Shown here in pieces: positions 32,980 to 44,958 of a DNA stretch of 64,000 nt (within the stretch, counting starts at the first letter, position 1; each line of letters opens with the position of its first letter). This DNA is from CAJBNH01 sp964447285 (GTDB taxonomy: Bacteria; Myxococcota_A; UBA9042), in contig CAYURO010000005.1 in assembly GCA_964447285.1 (NCBI GenBank), positions 139,878-203,877 of the forward strand, in the 5' to 3' direction. Under the pieces are notes generated by a model. That model was not told the DNA's origin, did not search any database, and worked only from the letters and a program-made list of their open reading frames with translations. A program made the position numbers and the translations under genes.

Positions 32980-33009
32980 TTGACACGGCGCGTCGTTCCA
33001 CGGCACACT
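32980..33009 (+). promoter_or_regulatory. Possible sigma70 promoter for pntAB
   Basis: TTGACA at 32980-32985 followed after 18 bp by cacact (33004-33009), a poor -10. It lies about 135 nt before the pntA start in the intergenic stretch after the ABC exporter. The -35 is a perfect consensus but the -10 is weak, so this is tentative. Confidence 0.3.
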
Positions 33010-33142
33010 CCCGCCCCCAATGGCGGCCTTCGGGCTTCGGAAGTCGCCATCCCCAGGGGAGATCCGGGGGCCGCCGCACATCGCCGTCTCCACCAACGCA
33101 ACGCCGCGCCCGCCACCCCCACAAGACCACGGGAGGACCGGA

Positions 33143-34741
33143 ATGCTGGTCGCCATCGCCAAGGAAGTGCTGCCCGGTGAAAAACGGGTCGCTGCGTCGC
33201 CCGACAGCGTCCGCAAGCTGATCGGTTTGGGTTTCGAGGTCGCTGTCGAGTCGGGCGCAGGCACAGCCGCCTGTTACACCGACGACGCTTACCTTGCTGC
33301 GGGTGCCCGCATCGAGGCCGACGTTCGCGCCCTGTGGAGCGCCGCCGACGTGCTGCTCAAGGTCCGCCCGCCCGCCGAGCGCCCCGACTTGGCCGCGCAC
33401 GAGGTCGACCTCTTGCACGAAGGTGCCTGTCTGGTCTCGTTCATTTGGCCCGCCCGCTCCACGGAGCTGCTGGACCGCATGGCCGCGCGCAAGCTGACCG
33501 CGCTGGCGATGGACCAGATTCCGCGCATCAGTCGCGCGCAGAAGATGGACGCGCTGTCGTCGATGGCGAACATCTCGGGCTACCGCGCAATCGTCGAGGC
33601 CGCCAGCCACTTCGGCAGCTTCTTCACCGGTCAGATGACGGCCGCCGGCAAGGTCAACCCCGCGAAGGTGCTGGTGATTGGCGCAGGCGTCGCCGGTCTG
33701 GCCGCGCTGGGTGCTGCCAAGTCGTTGGGCGGCATCGTCCGCGCGTTCGACACCCGGGCCGCCGTCAAGGACCAGGTCAAGTCGATGGGCGCCGAGTTCC
33801 TGGAGGTCAAGATCCAGGAGGACGGCGAGGGCGGCGGCGGCTATGCCCGCGAGATGAGCCCCGAATTCATCGCTGCTGAGATGGCGTTGTTCCGCGCACA
33901 GGCCAAGGAAGTCGACATCGTTGTCACCACGGCCCTGATCCCGGGCAAGCCCGCGCCCAAGCTGTGGCTCAAGGACATGGTCGAGTTGATGAAGCCGGGT
34001 TCGGTGATCGTCGACCTCGCGGCTGAGACCGGTGGCAACTGCGACCTGACCGTGCCGGACGAGGCGATCGTCCACAATGGCGTGACCATCCTCGGTTACA
34101 CCGACCTGCCCAGCCGCTTGGCGACCACGTCCAGCCAGCTTTACGCGCAGAACTTGGTGCATCTGCTGGCCGACATGGGCGGCGGAAAGAACTGGCGCAT
34201 CGACTTCGAGGACGAGGTCGTGCGTGGCGCAACCGTCCTGCGCGACGGCGAGTTGACCTGGCCGCCGCCCGCCAAGCCCGCCCCGGTGCCTGTCCCCAAG
34301 GTTGCGGATGCACCCGCGACCGAAGTCGTGGCCAAGCCCAAGGCCAAGCCACCGGGGTCGGCCAAGACCGCACCGTTGACCTGGATCATGGTCGGTATCC
34401 TCGTGCTGACCTGGCTGGGACTGCACTTCGGCGCCACGCACGCGCACGTCGAAGACCCCCGCACGGTCGAGATGTTCTTCGAGCGGCTGACGGTGTTCGT
34501 GCTGGCGTGCTTCGTCGGCTGGCAGGTTGTCTGGAACGTCACGCCTGCGCTGCACACACCGCTGATGAGCGTCACCAACGCCATCTCCGGGATCATCCTG
34601 ATCGGCGGCGTGTTGCATACGGTCGGTGATCCCCTGTCGGCTCCGGTGCTCCTCGGCATGACCGCGGTACTGCTGGCCACCATCAACGTCGCGGGCGGGT
34701 TCTTGGTGACCCGACGCATGCTCAAGATGTTCCGCAAGTAG
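33143..34741 (+). CDS. pntA: NAD(P) transhydrogenase subunit alpha
   Basis: 532 residues, close to E. coli PntA (510). The start ATG has GGGAGG upstream; the frame before it, open from 33020, is Pro rich. Domain I (1 to about 375) binds NAD(H): VAIAKEVLPGEKRVAASPDSV, the Rossmann segment VLVIGAGVAGLAALGAAKSLG (fingerprint GAGVAG near 174-179), then DTR. A Pro/Ala/Lys linker (about 378-410) leads to the membrane part with about four segments (TWIMVGILVLTWLGL, FFERLTVFVLACFVGWQVVW, ISGIILIGGVLHTV, VLLGMTAVLLATINVAGGF). The enzyme couples hydride transfer between NADH and NADP+ to proton movement across the inner membrane. AA and AB parts are fused, as in E. coli. Confidence 0.95.
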   Translation: MLVAIAKEVLPGEKRVAASPDSVRKLIGLGFEVAVESGAGTAACYTDDAYLAAGARIEADVRALWSAADVLLKVRPPAERPDLAAHEVDLLHEGACLVSFIWPARSTELLDRMAARKLTALAMDQIPRISRAQKMDALSSMANISGYRAIVEAASHFGSFFTGQMTAAGKVNPAKVLVIGAGVAGLAALGAAKSLGGIVRAFDTRAAVKDQVKSMGAEFLEVKIQEDGEGGGGYAREMSPEFIAAEMALFRAQAKEVDIVVTTALIPGKPAPKLWLKDMVELMKPGSVIVDLAAETGGNCDLTVPDEAIVHNGVTILGYTDLPSRLATTSSQLYAQNLVHLLADMGGGKNWRIDFEDEVVRGATVLRDGELTWPPPAKPAPVPVPKVADAPATEVVAKPKAKPPGSAKTAPLTWIMVGILVLTWLGLHFGATHAHVEDPRTVEMFFERLTVFVLACFVGWQVVWNVTPALHTPLMSVTNAISGIILIGGVLHTVGDPLSAPVLLGMTAVLLATINVAGGFLVTRRMLKMFRK

Positions 34742-34753
34742 GAGGCAACGCGC

Positions 34754-36169
34754 ATGGAAACGGCCTTCCTGTCCCTCGCTTGGGTCATCGCGAGCGTGCT
34801 GTTCGTCAACAGCCTGCGCGGACTCTCGAATCCCGAGACCTCCCGTCGCGGCAACGGCTACGGCATCACCGGCATGCTCATCGCGGTCGTCGCCGTACTG
34901 GTCGGCGGCACGCTGGCGGCTGCGCCCACGGTGGGCAACCTGCAGTTCCTGCTGCCCGCGATTCTCATTGGCGCGCTGATCGGGTCGGTACTGGCGGCGC
35001 GCGTGGCGATGACGTCGATGCCAGAGCTCGTGGCAATCCTGCACAGCTTCGTCGGTTTGGCGGCGGTGCTTGTCGGGTACGCCGCCTATCTCGACGAGCC
35101 GAATCACACCGGCCTGTTGCTGGGCGAGATCTGGGCCGATGTCCTGATCGGCGCGATCACGTTTACCGGCTCCGTCGTGGCGTTCCTCAAGCTGCGCGGG
35201 TCGCTGTCGGGCAAGCCCCTCTTGCTGCCTGCACGTCACTTGCTGAATGCAACGGCTGCGATTGCCGCGTTGGGTCTCGCCGCGCCGTTCGCCATGGCCG
35301 CGGGTCCTGAGCAAGGCTTCGTGTTCCTGCTCGCCATGTCGGTCGTCGCCGGTTTGCTGGGTATCCACCTGGTCGCGGCGATCGGCGGTGCGGACATGCC
35401 CGTCGTCGTCTCGATGCTGAACAGCTACTCCGGTTGGACGGCTTCCGCTGCGGGCTTCATGCTCGAAAACGACCTGCTGATCATCACCGGCGCACTGGTC
35501 GGTTCCTCAGGTGCCATCCTGTCCTACATCATGTGCCGGGCGATGAACCGCTCGATCTGGAACGTGATCTTCGGTGGCTTCGGTGCCGACCCGCCTGCCC
35601 CCAAGAACGGCGCTGTGGCGGCTCCCCAAGGCGAAGTCGTCGCCACAACCGCCGACGAGCTGGCCGACGAGATCGCCGAAGCGCGCGCCGTCGTCATCGT
35701 GCCTGGCTACGGCATGGCCGTGGCTCGCGCGCAGCACGCCACCAAGGAGTTCGTGGACTACCTGCGGTCGCGGGGCATCGAGGCGCGTTTCGCCATCCAC
35801 CCGGTCGCAGGTCGCCTCCCCGGCCACATGAACGTGCTGCTGGCAGAGGCAAGCGTGCCTTACGACATCGTTCTGGAGATGGACGAGATCAACAAGGACT
35901 TCCCGCACACCGACGTCGTGCTGGTCATCGGCGCCAACGACATCGTGAACCCGGGCGCGCAGACCGACGCCAGCAGCCCGATCTACGGCATGCCGGTGCT
36001 CGAGGTCTGGAAGGCCAAGCGCGTCGTCGTGCTGAAGCGCAGCCGCTCGTCGGGCTATGCGGGCGTGGACAATCCGTTGTTCTACAAGGAGAACACCCGG
36101 ATGCTGTTCGCTGACGCCAAGAAGGGCATGGACGAGTTGGTTGCCAAGCTGCAGCAGAAGGTCGGCTAG
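34754..36169 (+). CDS. pntB: NAD(P) transhydrogenase subunit beta
   Basis: 471 residues (E. coli 462). Eight or nine membrane segments in residues 1-270, beginning FLSLAWVIASVLFVNSLRGLSNPETSRRGN. NADP(H)-binding domain III from about 290, with the VIVPGYGMAVARAQH fingerprint, GRLPGHMNVLLAEA, DVVLVIGANDIVNPGAQ and the RSRSSGYAGVDNPLFY C terminus. AGGAGG lies before the ATG, 12 nt after the pntA stop, so the two are translated from one transcript. Complete and standard. Confidence 0.96.
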   Translation: METAFLSLAWVIASVLFVNSLRGLSNPETSRRGNGYGITGMLIAVVAVLVGGTLAAAPTVGNLQFLLPAILIGALIGSVLAARVAMTSMPELVAILHSFVGLAAVLVGYAAYLDEPNHTGLLLGEIWADVLIGAITFTGSVVAFLKLRGSLSGKPLLLPARHLLNATAAIAALGLAAPFAMAAGPEQGFVFLLAMSVVAGLLGIHLVAAIGGADMPVVVSMLNSYSGWTASAAGFMLENDLLIITGALVGSSGAILSYIMCRAMNRSIWNVIFGGFGADPPAPKNGAVAAPQGEVVATTADELADEIAEARAVVIVPGYGMAVARAQHATKEFVDYLRSRGIEARFAIHPVAGRLPGHMNVLLAEASVPYDIVLEMDEINKDFPHTDVVLVIGANDIVNPGAQTDASSPIYGMPVLEVWKAKRVVVLKRSRSSGYAGVDNPLFYKENTRMLFADAKKGMDELVAKLQQKVG

Positions 36170-36184
36170 GTTCCCTCGGTCGGG

Positions 36185-36607
36185 CTATTCCGCGTCGCCA
36201 CTCACCACCACGGTGCGCACCACGAACTCCGGTTGCGCTTGGATCGCCTTCTTCACCGCACATTGATCCGCCACCCGCACCAGCGCCTCGCGGTACTTCT
36301 CGGGGAAGGTGGGCGGCACCTCGATGTCCAGCTCCACGCCGCTCAGCACCCGCGTCTCGGGGTCGAAGGCCATGCGCTGACGAATCCGGATGCCCTCGGT
36401 CGGCAGGTTGCGCGACTGGCAGAAGCCCAGCACGTAGATGCCTGCGCAGGTGCCGATCGACGCCAGGAACAGCGTAAACGGCGCGGGAGCACGGGCCTCA
36501 CCACCGGCGTCGACCGGCTGGTCGGTCGAGACGACCTCGGTGCGGAAGGCGGCATCGACGCGCTTGCCGCCGGGAAACGTGATCAGGACTTCGGGTTTGC
36601 GGCTCAT
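36185..36607 (-). CDS. OsmC-family protein (YhfA-like)
   Basis: 140 residues. OsmC fold with the two conserved cysteines in the expected places (ASIGTCAG near residue 53 and ADQCAVKKA near 117). The LFLASIGTCAGIYVLGFCQSRNLP segment is close to YhfA-type members, and a third Cys lies at FCQ. OsmC/Ohr proteins reduce hydroperoxides with the reactive cysteine; YhfA-like members are less defined. Start ATG after GGAG. Its stop is 15 nt from the convergent pntB stop. Confidence 0.85.
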   Translation of the reverse strand: MSRKPEVLITFPGGKRVDAAFRTEVVSTDQPVDAGGEARAPAPFTLFLASIGTCAGIYVLGFCQSRNLPTEGIRIRQRMAFDPETRVLSGVELDIEVPPTFPEKYREALVRVADQCAVKKAIQAQPEFVVRTVVVSGDAE

Positions 36608-37052
36608 GGGGGCTCCTTGGCTGCGAGGACGGGGCGCGCTGACCGGAACGGCGGGCGTGCGACCGTGAGAGACCCGGACCGGCCGGAAGGATTCGGATGC
36701 TGGCAGTCTGCGAAGGTCGTCGGAAAATCGCCTCGTCATGGGCCTGAATCTTGCTTCAGGTCAAGATCATGCCTGTGAAATTGCCATTGATTTGGCGGAT
36801 TCTCCATCTGGAATCGTCTCTTGAAAGGAAACCCCATGACCGGGCAGGAAAAACTCGCGGTGGGGCTCAATGGACTTGCTTGTCGCATTCAAACATTCGC
36901 GTCGAATCGAAGGGCGGACCGGTGCGTAGGAGGGGAAGGAAAGGGCGGAAGAATTGACAACAGGACCATCCTGGGTTGTCACTCCCCCCGCGGCCCGAAC
37001 GCCACGGCTGGCTGCCGGGTAACCGAGCCCCGTCTCAAGGAGGAAGCTGCAA
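36608..37052. other. 445-nt intergenic stretch with candidate control sites for the cytochrome gene
   Basis: No convincing gene. GC is lower than in the flanks. It holds an FNR/Dnr-like dyad TTGCTTCAGGTCAA at 36751-36764 and a TTGACA hexamer at 36954-36959 with only a weak -10 (tgtcac) 17 bp later. GGAGG sits directly before the cytochrome start. A short open frame 36821-37156 overlaps the cytochrome start in another frame and is not credible. Confidence 0.6.
36751..36764. promoter_or_regulatory. FNR/Dnr-like dyad upstream of tetrahaem cytochrome
   Basis: TTGCTTCAGGTCAA has the inverted TTGnn-N4-nnCAA layout of FNR-family operators with one deviation in the left half. It is about 290 nt upstream of the cytochrome start and 160 nt upstream of the OsmC start on the other strand, so its target is unclear. 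Confidence 0.3.
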
Positions 37053-37481
37053 ATGAACGTCAAGAAATGGGTCCTGCTGGCTGGTCTGTCCCTGTTCGTG
37101 GTGTCGGCGTCGGGCGTCGTGATCGCCGCCGAGAAGGCAGTCATCAAGATCGATAGCATCCCGGGCAAGAAGGGTGCTGTCACCTTCAATCATGGCAAGC
37201 ACATCAATGAGTACAAGAAGAAGGGTGGAGCCGAGATCGGCTGCAAGGACTGCCACCACACCATGAAGTCGGCCGCCGACAAGGCCGGCGCGAAGGCGTG
37301 CACCGATTGTCACGTCAAGCCCACCGAGGCGCAGAAGGGCAAGGCCCCGTTCCTCTACACGGCCGAGGGCGACAAGGTTGACCAGAAGTCGGTGATCTTC
37401 CACGACACCTGCGTCAAGTGCCACAAGGCCATGAAGGACGAGGGCAAGGACATCGGCGCCTGCAAGACCTGCCACAAGTAG
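37053..37481 (+). CDS. Periplasmic tetrahaem c-type cytochrome (cytochrome c3/c7-like)
   Basis: 142 residues with a signal peptide (cleavage after about AAEKA, residue 26). Four CXXCH haem sites at residues 64-68 (CKDCH), 83-87 (CTDCH), 120-124 (CVKCH) and 137-141 (CKTCH). Extra histidines at 47, 50, 69 and 117 can serve as distal ligands, as in class III cytochromes with bis-His haems. The VTFNHGKH start is typical of the cytochrome c3/c7 group. It should shuttle electrons in the periplasm, for instance toward surface cytochromes such as the decahaem protein at 54713, though the two genes are 17 kb apart. AAGGAGG precedes the ATG and a strong terminator follows. Confidence 0.92.
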   Translation: MNVKKWVLLAGLSLFVVSASGVVIAAEKAVIKIDSIPGKKGAVTFNHGKHINEYKKKGGAEIGCKDCHHTMKSAADKAGAKACTDCHVKPTEAQKGKAPFLYTAEGDKVDQKSVIFHDTCVKCHKAMKDEGKDIGACKTCHK

Positions 37482-37510
37482 TCGACTCCGCCCCTGGCGG
37501 CACCGATTCG

Positions 37511-37554
37511 AGAAGGCCCGCGCGAACTTCGGTTCACGCGGGCCTTCTTGCGTT
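37511..37554 (+). terminator. Strong intrinsic terminator after cytochrome gene
   Basis: Stem 37511-37527 with 37532-37548 (17 positions, one C-A mismatch) closed by a cUUCGg tetraloop, followed by tgcgttt. It lies 29 nt after the cytochrome stop and isolates that gene from the VWA gene downstream. Confidence 0.88.
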
Positions 37555-37693
37555 TGGGAACCCGCGCACCAGAACCCCCGAAAAGCGGCGCCTCGGCAGA
37601 TCGCTGCGGCGGGTCGCGCGTCCATCTACCCACGGCCGTTCAAAGAGTGGACGCCCGGCTCGTCGCTCTTCGTGGCAGGGCAAGGGGGACAGG

Positions 37694-39721
37694 ATGGCAA
37701 CACGCAACGCAGCAGGTTCGAAGTTCGCAGTGGCATTTGGGGTCGTCTGGCTGTTGGTGGCCGGGTGGGCGTACGCACAGGGCAAGGCGGCAGGCGCGCG
37801 GCTGACGGGCGTGGTGGTCGAAGCGGCGGGCGGCGCGGCGATTCCGGGCGCGGACGTGTCCCTGTCCCCCTCCGCGAGGACGGCGCGCACCGACGCGCAG
37901 GGTCGTTTCGTGTTCGACGCCTTGCCCGCGGGTGTGCAGACGGTCCGGGCGTCGCGCGCGGGGTTCCTGGCCTCCGCTGCCAAGGTCACCGTGCCCACCT
38001 CGGGCGCCGTCAGCGTTCGGCTGGCCCTGACCCGCGCGACGGCCCAGACCGCGAAGGCCAAGCCCGATGCGTCCAAGCCCGATGCGTCCAAGCCCGCGGA
38101 GAAAGCCGAAGCCGAGTCCAAGGTTCGCCGGTCGGCCGGCAAGGCATCCGCACGCATGTCGTATGGCTACGGCGGCGGCATGGCGATGGGTAGTGCCGGT
38201 GCGGCGCCGCAGGCTTCGATGCGTATGGGCTACAGCGCCCCCTCTGCACCGCCCGCCGCTGTCCCGCTGCCGAAAGACCGCGAGGGCTACGATGCGATCG
38301 ACGAGCAGAGCTTCCTGGCCGTCGCCGACCAGCCGCTGTCGACGCTGTCGATCGACGTCGATACGGCGGCCTACAGCAACGTGCGGCGCTTTCTGACCAA
38401 CGGCGAGCTGCCACCCAAGGACGCCGTGCGGATCGAGGAGCTGGTCAACTACTTCTCGTACGATTACCCGGACCCTCAGGGTGACGCGCCGTTCGCGGTG
38501 GTGACCGAGGTGGCCGACGCGCCGTGGAACCCCGCCCACCGTCTGGTTCGCGTGGGCATTCAGGGACGCCGGGTCGACGCGAAGAACCTGCCGCCCGCCA
38601 ATCTGGTCTTTCTGGTCGACGTGTCGGGGTCGATGTCCGACGAAGACAAACTGCCCCTGCTGGTCAAGTCGCTGTCGATGCTGACGACCCAGCTGCGCGA
38701 GCAAGACCGCGTGTCGATCGTCGTATACGCGGGTGCCGCGGGCGTGGTCCTGCCTCCCACCCCCGGCAGCGACAAGACGGCGATTCTGTCGGCTCTGGCG
38801 CGGCTGCAGGCCGGCGGCTCGACGGCGGGCGCCGAAGGGCTGCATCTGGCCTACGAGACGGCGGAGAAGGCCTTTCTCAAGGGCGGTGCCAATCGCGTGA
38901 TCCTGTGCACCGACGGCGACTTCAACGTGGGCACCTCCAGCGATGGCGACTTGGTGCGGATGATCGAGGAGAAGCGGGCCTCGGGTGTGTACCTGACCGT
39001 GCTCGGTTTCGGTCAGGGCAACTATCAGGACGCCAAGATGCAAAAGCTGGCCGACAAGGGTAACGGCAACCACGCCTACATCGACAGCGCGCTCGAGGCG
39101 CACAAGGTGTTGGTCGGGCAGATGGGCGGCACGCTGCTGACGATTGCCAAGGACGTGAAAATCCAGGTCGAGTTCAACCCGGTGCTGGTCAAGGGCTACC
39201 GGCTGCTGGGCTACGAGAACCGGATGCTGGCGGCGCGGGACTTCGACGACGACAAGAAGGACGCGGGCGAGCTGGGCGCGGGGCACTCGGTGACGGCCTT
39301 CTACGAGATCGTGCCTGCCAACTCTGCGGAACCTCTGAAGGGCGCTGACCGGCTGAAGTACCAGGCCGCCGCGCCGACCCAAGCCGCGCTGCAGTCCGGC
39401 GAGCTGATGACCGTCAAGCTGCGCTACAAGCCGCCGACCTCAGACCAGAGCAAGCTGCTGAGCCAGACCGTGGTCGATCAGGGTGGGAAGTTTCAGAATG
39501 CGTCCGTGGACTTCCGCTTCGCCGCCGCCGTTGCTGCCTGGGGCCTGATCCTGCGCGACTCGCCCTTCAAGGGCACGGCCACCCTGCGTGCGGTCGAAGA
39601 AACCGCTCGCGCCGCGTTGGGGCCGGACACCCACGCGTGGCGGCATGACTTCGTCGGGCTGGTCGCCCGGTCCAGAGACCTGTCGACGGCGCATGACACG
39701 GCCAAGGTCGCGACTCCCTGA
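37694..39721 (+). CDS. YfbK-like von Willebrand factor A protein with carboxypeptidase regulatory domain
   Basis: 675 residues. Signal peptide 1-29 (VAFGVVWLLVAGWAYAQG). Residues 32-118 are a carboxypeptidase-regulatory-like beta sandwich (TGVVVEAAGGAAIPGADVSL, TDAQGRFVFDALPAGVQTV). A Lys/Pro/Asp/Ala linker with KPDAS repeats and a Gly/Met/Tyr stretch lead to the YfbK N-terminal part (STLSIDVDTAAYSNVRRFL) and a VWA domain. The MIDAS motif DVSGSMS is near residue 308 and TDGDFNVGT near 412. The last 180 residues are DUF3520-like (VKIQVEFNP, GYENRMLAARDF, VTAFYEIVP). Surface or periplasmic adhesion/assembly role by family. Ribosome site GGGGGACAGG before the ATG. Confidence 0.88.
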   Translation: MATRNAAGSKFAVAFGVVWLLVAGWAYAQGKAAGARLTGVVVEAAGGAAIPGADVSLSPSARTARTDAQGRFVFDALPAGVQTVRASRAGFLASAAKVTVPTSGAVSVRLALTRATAQTAKAKPDASKPDASKPAEKAEAESKVRRSAGKASARMSYGYGGGMAMGSAGAAPQASMRMGYSAPSAPPAAVPLPKDREGYDAIDEQSFLAVADQPLSTLSIDVDTAAYSNVRRFLTNGELPPKDAVRIEELVNYFSYDYPDPQGDAPFAVVTEVADAPWNPAHRLVRVGIQGRRVDAKNLPPANLVFLVDVSGSMSDEDKLPLLVKSLSMLTTQLREQDRVSIVVYAGAAGVVLPPTPGSDKTAILSALARLQAGGSTAGAEGLHLAYETAEKAFLKGGANRVILCTDGDFNVGTSSDGDLVRMIEEKRASGVYLTVLGFGQGNYQDAKMQKLADKGNGNHAYIDSALEAHKVLVGQMGGTLLTIAKDVKIQVEFNPVLVKGYRLLGYENRMLAARDFDDDKKDAGELGAGHSVTAFYEIVPANSAEPLKGADRLKYQAAAPTQAALQSGELMTVKLRYKPPTSDQSKLLSQTVVDQGGKFQNASVDFRFAAAVAAWGLILRDSPFKGTATLRAVEETARAALGPDTHAWRHDFVGLVARSRDLSTAHDTAKVATP

Positions 39722-39750
39722 CGGAAATGGCAACAGCTAGGCCAAGGGCG

Positions 39751-40692
39751 TCAGATGCCCGCGCCGTCCTCAAAACTCGTGGTGCGCGCCAGGCCCTGCG
39801 TCACGTTGCTGCCCGGGGAGAGGCTTCGCGTCAGCCACACGTTGCCGCCGACTGTCGAGCCCTTGCCCAGCGTGATGCGGCCGAGGATCGTGGCGCCCGA
39901 GTAGATGATGACGTCGTCCTCGACAATCGGGTGGCGCGGCACTCCCTTGATCGGATGGCCATTTTCGTCCAGCGGAAAGCTCTTCGCCCCCAGCGTGACG
40001 CCCTGATAGATGCGCACGTTGCCGCCAATCAGCGATGTCTCGCCGATCACGACGCCGGTGCCGTGGTCGATAAAGAACTTCTCGCCGATGGTCGCGCCCG
40101 GGTGGATGTCGATGCCGGTCGTGCTGTGGGCGTACTCGGTGATGATGCGCGGGATCAGCGGCGCCTTCAGGAGGTGCAGTTCGTGCGCAATGCGGTATGC
40201 GACGATGGCCTGCAACCCCGGATAGCTGAAGATGATCTCGTCCAGACTGGTGGCCGCTGGGTCGCCCTCGTACGCTGCCTGAACGTCGGTCGTCAGCAGC
40301 CGCCGAAGCTCGGGTAGTCGTTGCAGAAATGCTTGGGTGATGGCGACCGCTTGCTCGTCGCAGCCGTGGTGAATGCTCGGGTCGCGGTCGCACGACAGGC
40401 ACAGGCCGCGCTTGACCTGCTCTTGCAGCGTGTGCGCCACACGGTCCAGCGTGGCGCCGATGTAGTAATGCAGGCTCTCGGGGCTCAGGTCCCAGTGGCT
40501 GAAATAGCCGGGAAACAGCACGGTCCGCAGCTGCTCCAGCAGCTCGATCAGCACGTCGCGCGATGGCAGCAGCAGCCGGTGGTGGCCGTGCGGTGTGGAC
40601 AGGGTCTGACCCTGAGGAGCGCACAGCGCGTCGACGATGGGGGCGAGCGGCAAGTGCGGAATGGGACGACCGTCGTGCGATCCCGAAGACAT
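39751..40692 (-). CDS. cysE: Serine O-acetyltransferase
   Basis: 313 residues. AGGAG lies 5 nt before the ATG. The N-terminal helical domain ends near 195 (DEIIFSYPGLQAIVAYRIAHELH). Then comes a left-handed beta-helix of hexapeptide repeats with the catalytic signature STTGIDIHPGATIG, FFIDHGTGVVIGET (catalytic His/Asp), IYQGVTLGAKSF, RHPIVEDDVIIYSGATILG and TVGGNVWLT. It makes O-acetylserine from serine and acetyl-CoA, the first step of cysteine synthesis. The N-terminal extension is longer than in E. coli CysE (273) and resembles the EpsC/SatA-type proteins. No cysK nearby. Confidence 0.92.
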   Translation of the reverse strand: MSSGSHDGRPIPHLPLAPIVDALCAPQGQTLSTPHGHHRLLLPSRDVLIELLEQLRTVLFPGYFSHWDLSPESLHYYIGATLDRVAHTLQEQVKRGLCLSCDRDPSIHHGCDEQAVAITQAFLQRLPELRRLLTTDVQAAYEGDPAATSLDEIIFSYPGLQAIVAYRIAHELHLLKAPLIPRIITEYAHSTTGIDIHPGATIGEKFFIDHGTGVVIGETSLIGGNVRIYQGVTLGAKSFPLDENGHPIKGVPRHPIVEDDVIIYSGATILGRITLGKGSTVGGNVWLTRSLSPGSNVTQGLARTTSFEDGAGI

Positions 40693-40916
40693 GGTGCTCC
40701 TGACGGGCGCGTGGCGACCCGATTGGCGGCGCACTCTGCACTTCAGCCCCGGCGCGTGCAAGAGGGGGAACACCGAGGCCCGCTTGGCCATTGGGGAACC
40801 TTCGCGGTGGCGGACGGCCGGGGCCGAGCGCGCATCAGCCCCCATTGCCAGCCCGGCGGCGCGAACCCTAAGATCCCCCGCCATCGCCACCGGCGCCATG
40901 TTGATCAGGACTGACC

Positions 40917-42044
40917 GTGACCCGTTCCCTCTGCATGTCCTTGCTCGTTCTGCTGTTCGTGGCCTCGCCCGCCATCGTGCACGCTCAGGAGCCGACTGCG
41001 GTTGCGTCCCCGGTCTACTGGCACGGTGCCCTCTCTGGCAGCGAGCAACAGTTCAACCCCGCAACGGTCTGGCTGAACGGCACCTACGACATCCTGCGGG
41101 GCATCTCGTATCAGGACTCGCCGTTTCGGGTCGACTATTGGGGCGGCATCCGCAACGTCGGTCGCAACCTTCTGCATCCCTTGGACAACCTGAACCGCAT
41201 CGGCTGGGCCCGCTTTGCCGCCCACGAGATCTTTCCCTATCGCGGCTGGGACGTGCGCTACGGCCAGTTTGTGCCCAACATCGTCCTGCACGGGTTTGGC
41301 GAGGGGATGCTCTACCGGAAGCTGGACGAGTGGTATGCAGCTCACGACGTTGCGTATCCGCGACTTGCGGCGTTGGGCACCCTCGTCGCGATGCAGCTGG
41401 GCAACGAGGTTGTCGAGAACGGCGGCTACCAAGGGGCGGTTCAGGACCCCATCGCGGACGTGTGGATCTTCAACCCGATCGGCCTGCTGCTGTTTTCCCA
41501 CGACCCCTTCGTGCGTGCGCTGGACCGCTGGGTGCACATCTCGTACTGGCCCAGTCAGGCGGTGTTCGCGCCCCAAGGGTTGCGGCTGCTGAACGCGGGC
41601 GAGAACTACGGCATGAAGGTCACGACCGGCCTGCCCGTGCGCGGCTTCATGTACTACGGCGTGCAGGGATTGTTCGGCGCGTCGGTGCCACTCGGGGCTG
41701 GCCACGACCTCAGCGTGGCCGCGGGTTACCGACTGCTGCAGCTGAAGGCAGAGGAGCGCGTCGACGGGCGCACGATGGTGCCCGATGGCGACGGCGACTG
41801 GGAACTTGGGGTGTTCTGGGACCGCGACGACTCGCTGCAGATGTCGGCGATTGCCGGATTGGTGACGGACCCTTCTCTGCGTTTCGAGTTCTATCCGGGC
41901 CTGCTGAACCTGGGACCCGTGTCGCTGGGCGGCTTCGTCAAGGTCTCGTCGATGGAGGGCTTGGCCACCGGACTGACGATCGGCGGCTCGCCGCTGGGGC
42001 TGGGAGCACTTGCGCCGCGCGACCACGGTCTGGAGCGGTTCTGA
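40917..42044 (+). CDS. Conserved secreted protein, possible outer-membrane protein
   Basis: 375 residues from a GTG start with AGGA about 8 nt upstream. Signal peptide 1-23 (LLVLLFVASPAIVHAQ). The mature protein is rich in aromatic and Gly residues and has ordered segments such as DYWGGIRNVGRNLLHPL, GWARFAAHEIFP, YGQFVPNIVLHGFGEGMLYRKLDEWY, DPIADVWIFNPIGLLLF. The C-terminal half alternates like beta strands (SVAAGYRLLQLK, LGPVSLGGFVKVS). I believe related proteins of unknown function exist in other Gram-negative bacteria, but I cannot name the family with certainty. Convergent with uvrA (stops 16 nt apart). Confidence 0.7.
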   Translation: MTRSLCMSLLVLLFVASPAIVHAQEPTAVASPVYWHGALSGSEQQFNPATVWLNGTYDILRGISYQDSPFRVDYWGGIRNVGRNLLHPLDNLNRIGWARFAAHEIFPYRGWDVRYGQFVPNIVLHGFGEGMLYRKLDEWYAAHDVAYPRLAALGTLVAMQLGNEVVENGGYQGAVQDPIADVWIFNPIGLLLFSHDPFVRALDRWVHISYWPSQAVFAPQGLRLLNAGENYGMKVTTGLPVRGFMYYGVQGLFGASVPLGAGHDLSVAAGYRLLQLKAEERVDGRTMVPDGDGDWELGVFWDRDDSLQMSAIAGLVTDPSLRFEFYPGLLNLGPVSLGGFVKVSSMEGLATGLTIGGSPLGLGALAPRDHGLERF

Positions 42045-42060
42045 CCGACCGGGACCCCAG

Positions 42061-44958
<2,898 letters not shown>

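Noticed and set aside
31889..35368. Open frame of about 1160 codons on the minus strand
   Set aside because: Spans the ABC exporter, the pntA promoter area and parts of pntA and pntB in antisense; Arg/Gln/His-rich translation is typical of a GC-rich shadow frame.
36821..37156. 111-codon open frame before the tetrahaem cytochrome
   Set aside because: Overlaps the cytochrome start in a different frame; an RBS-like AAAGGAA is present but the translation has no protein-like pattern.
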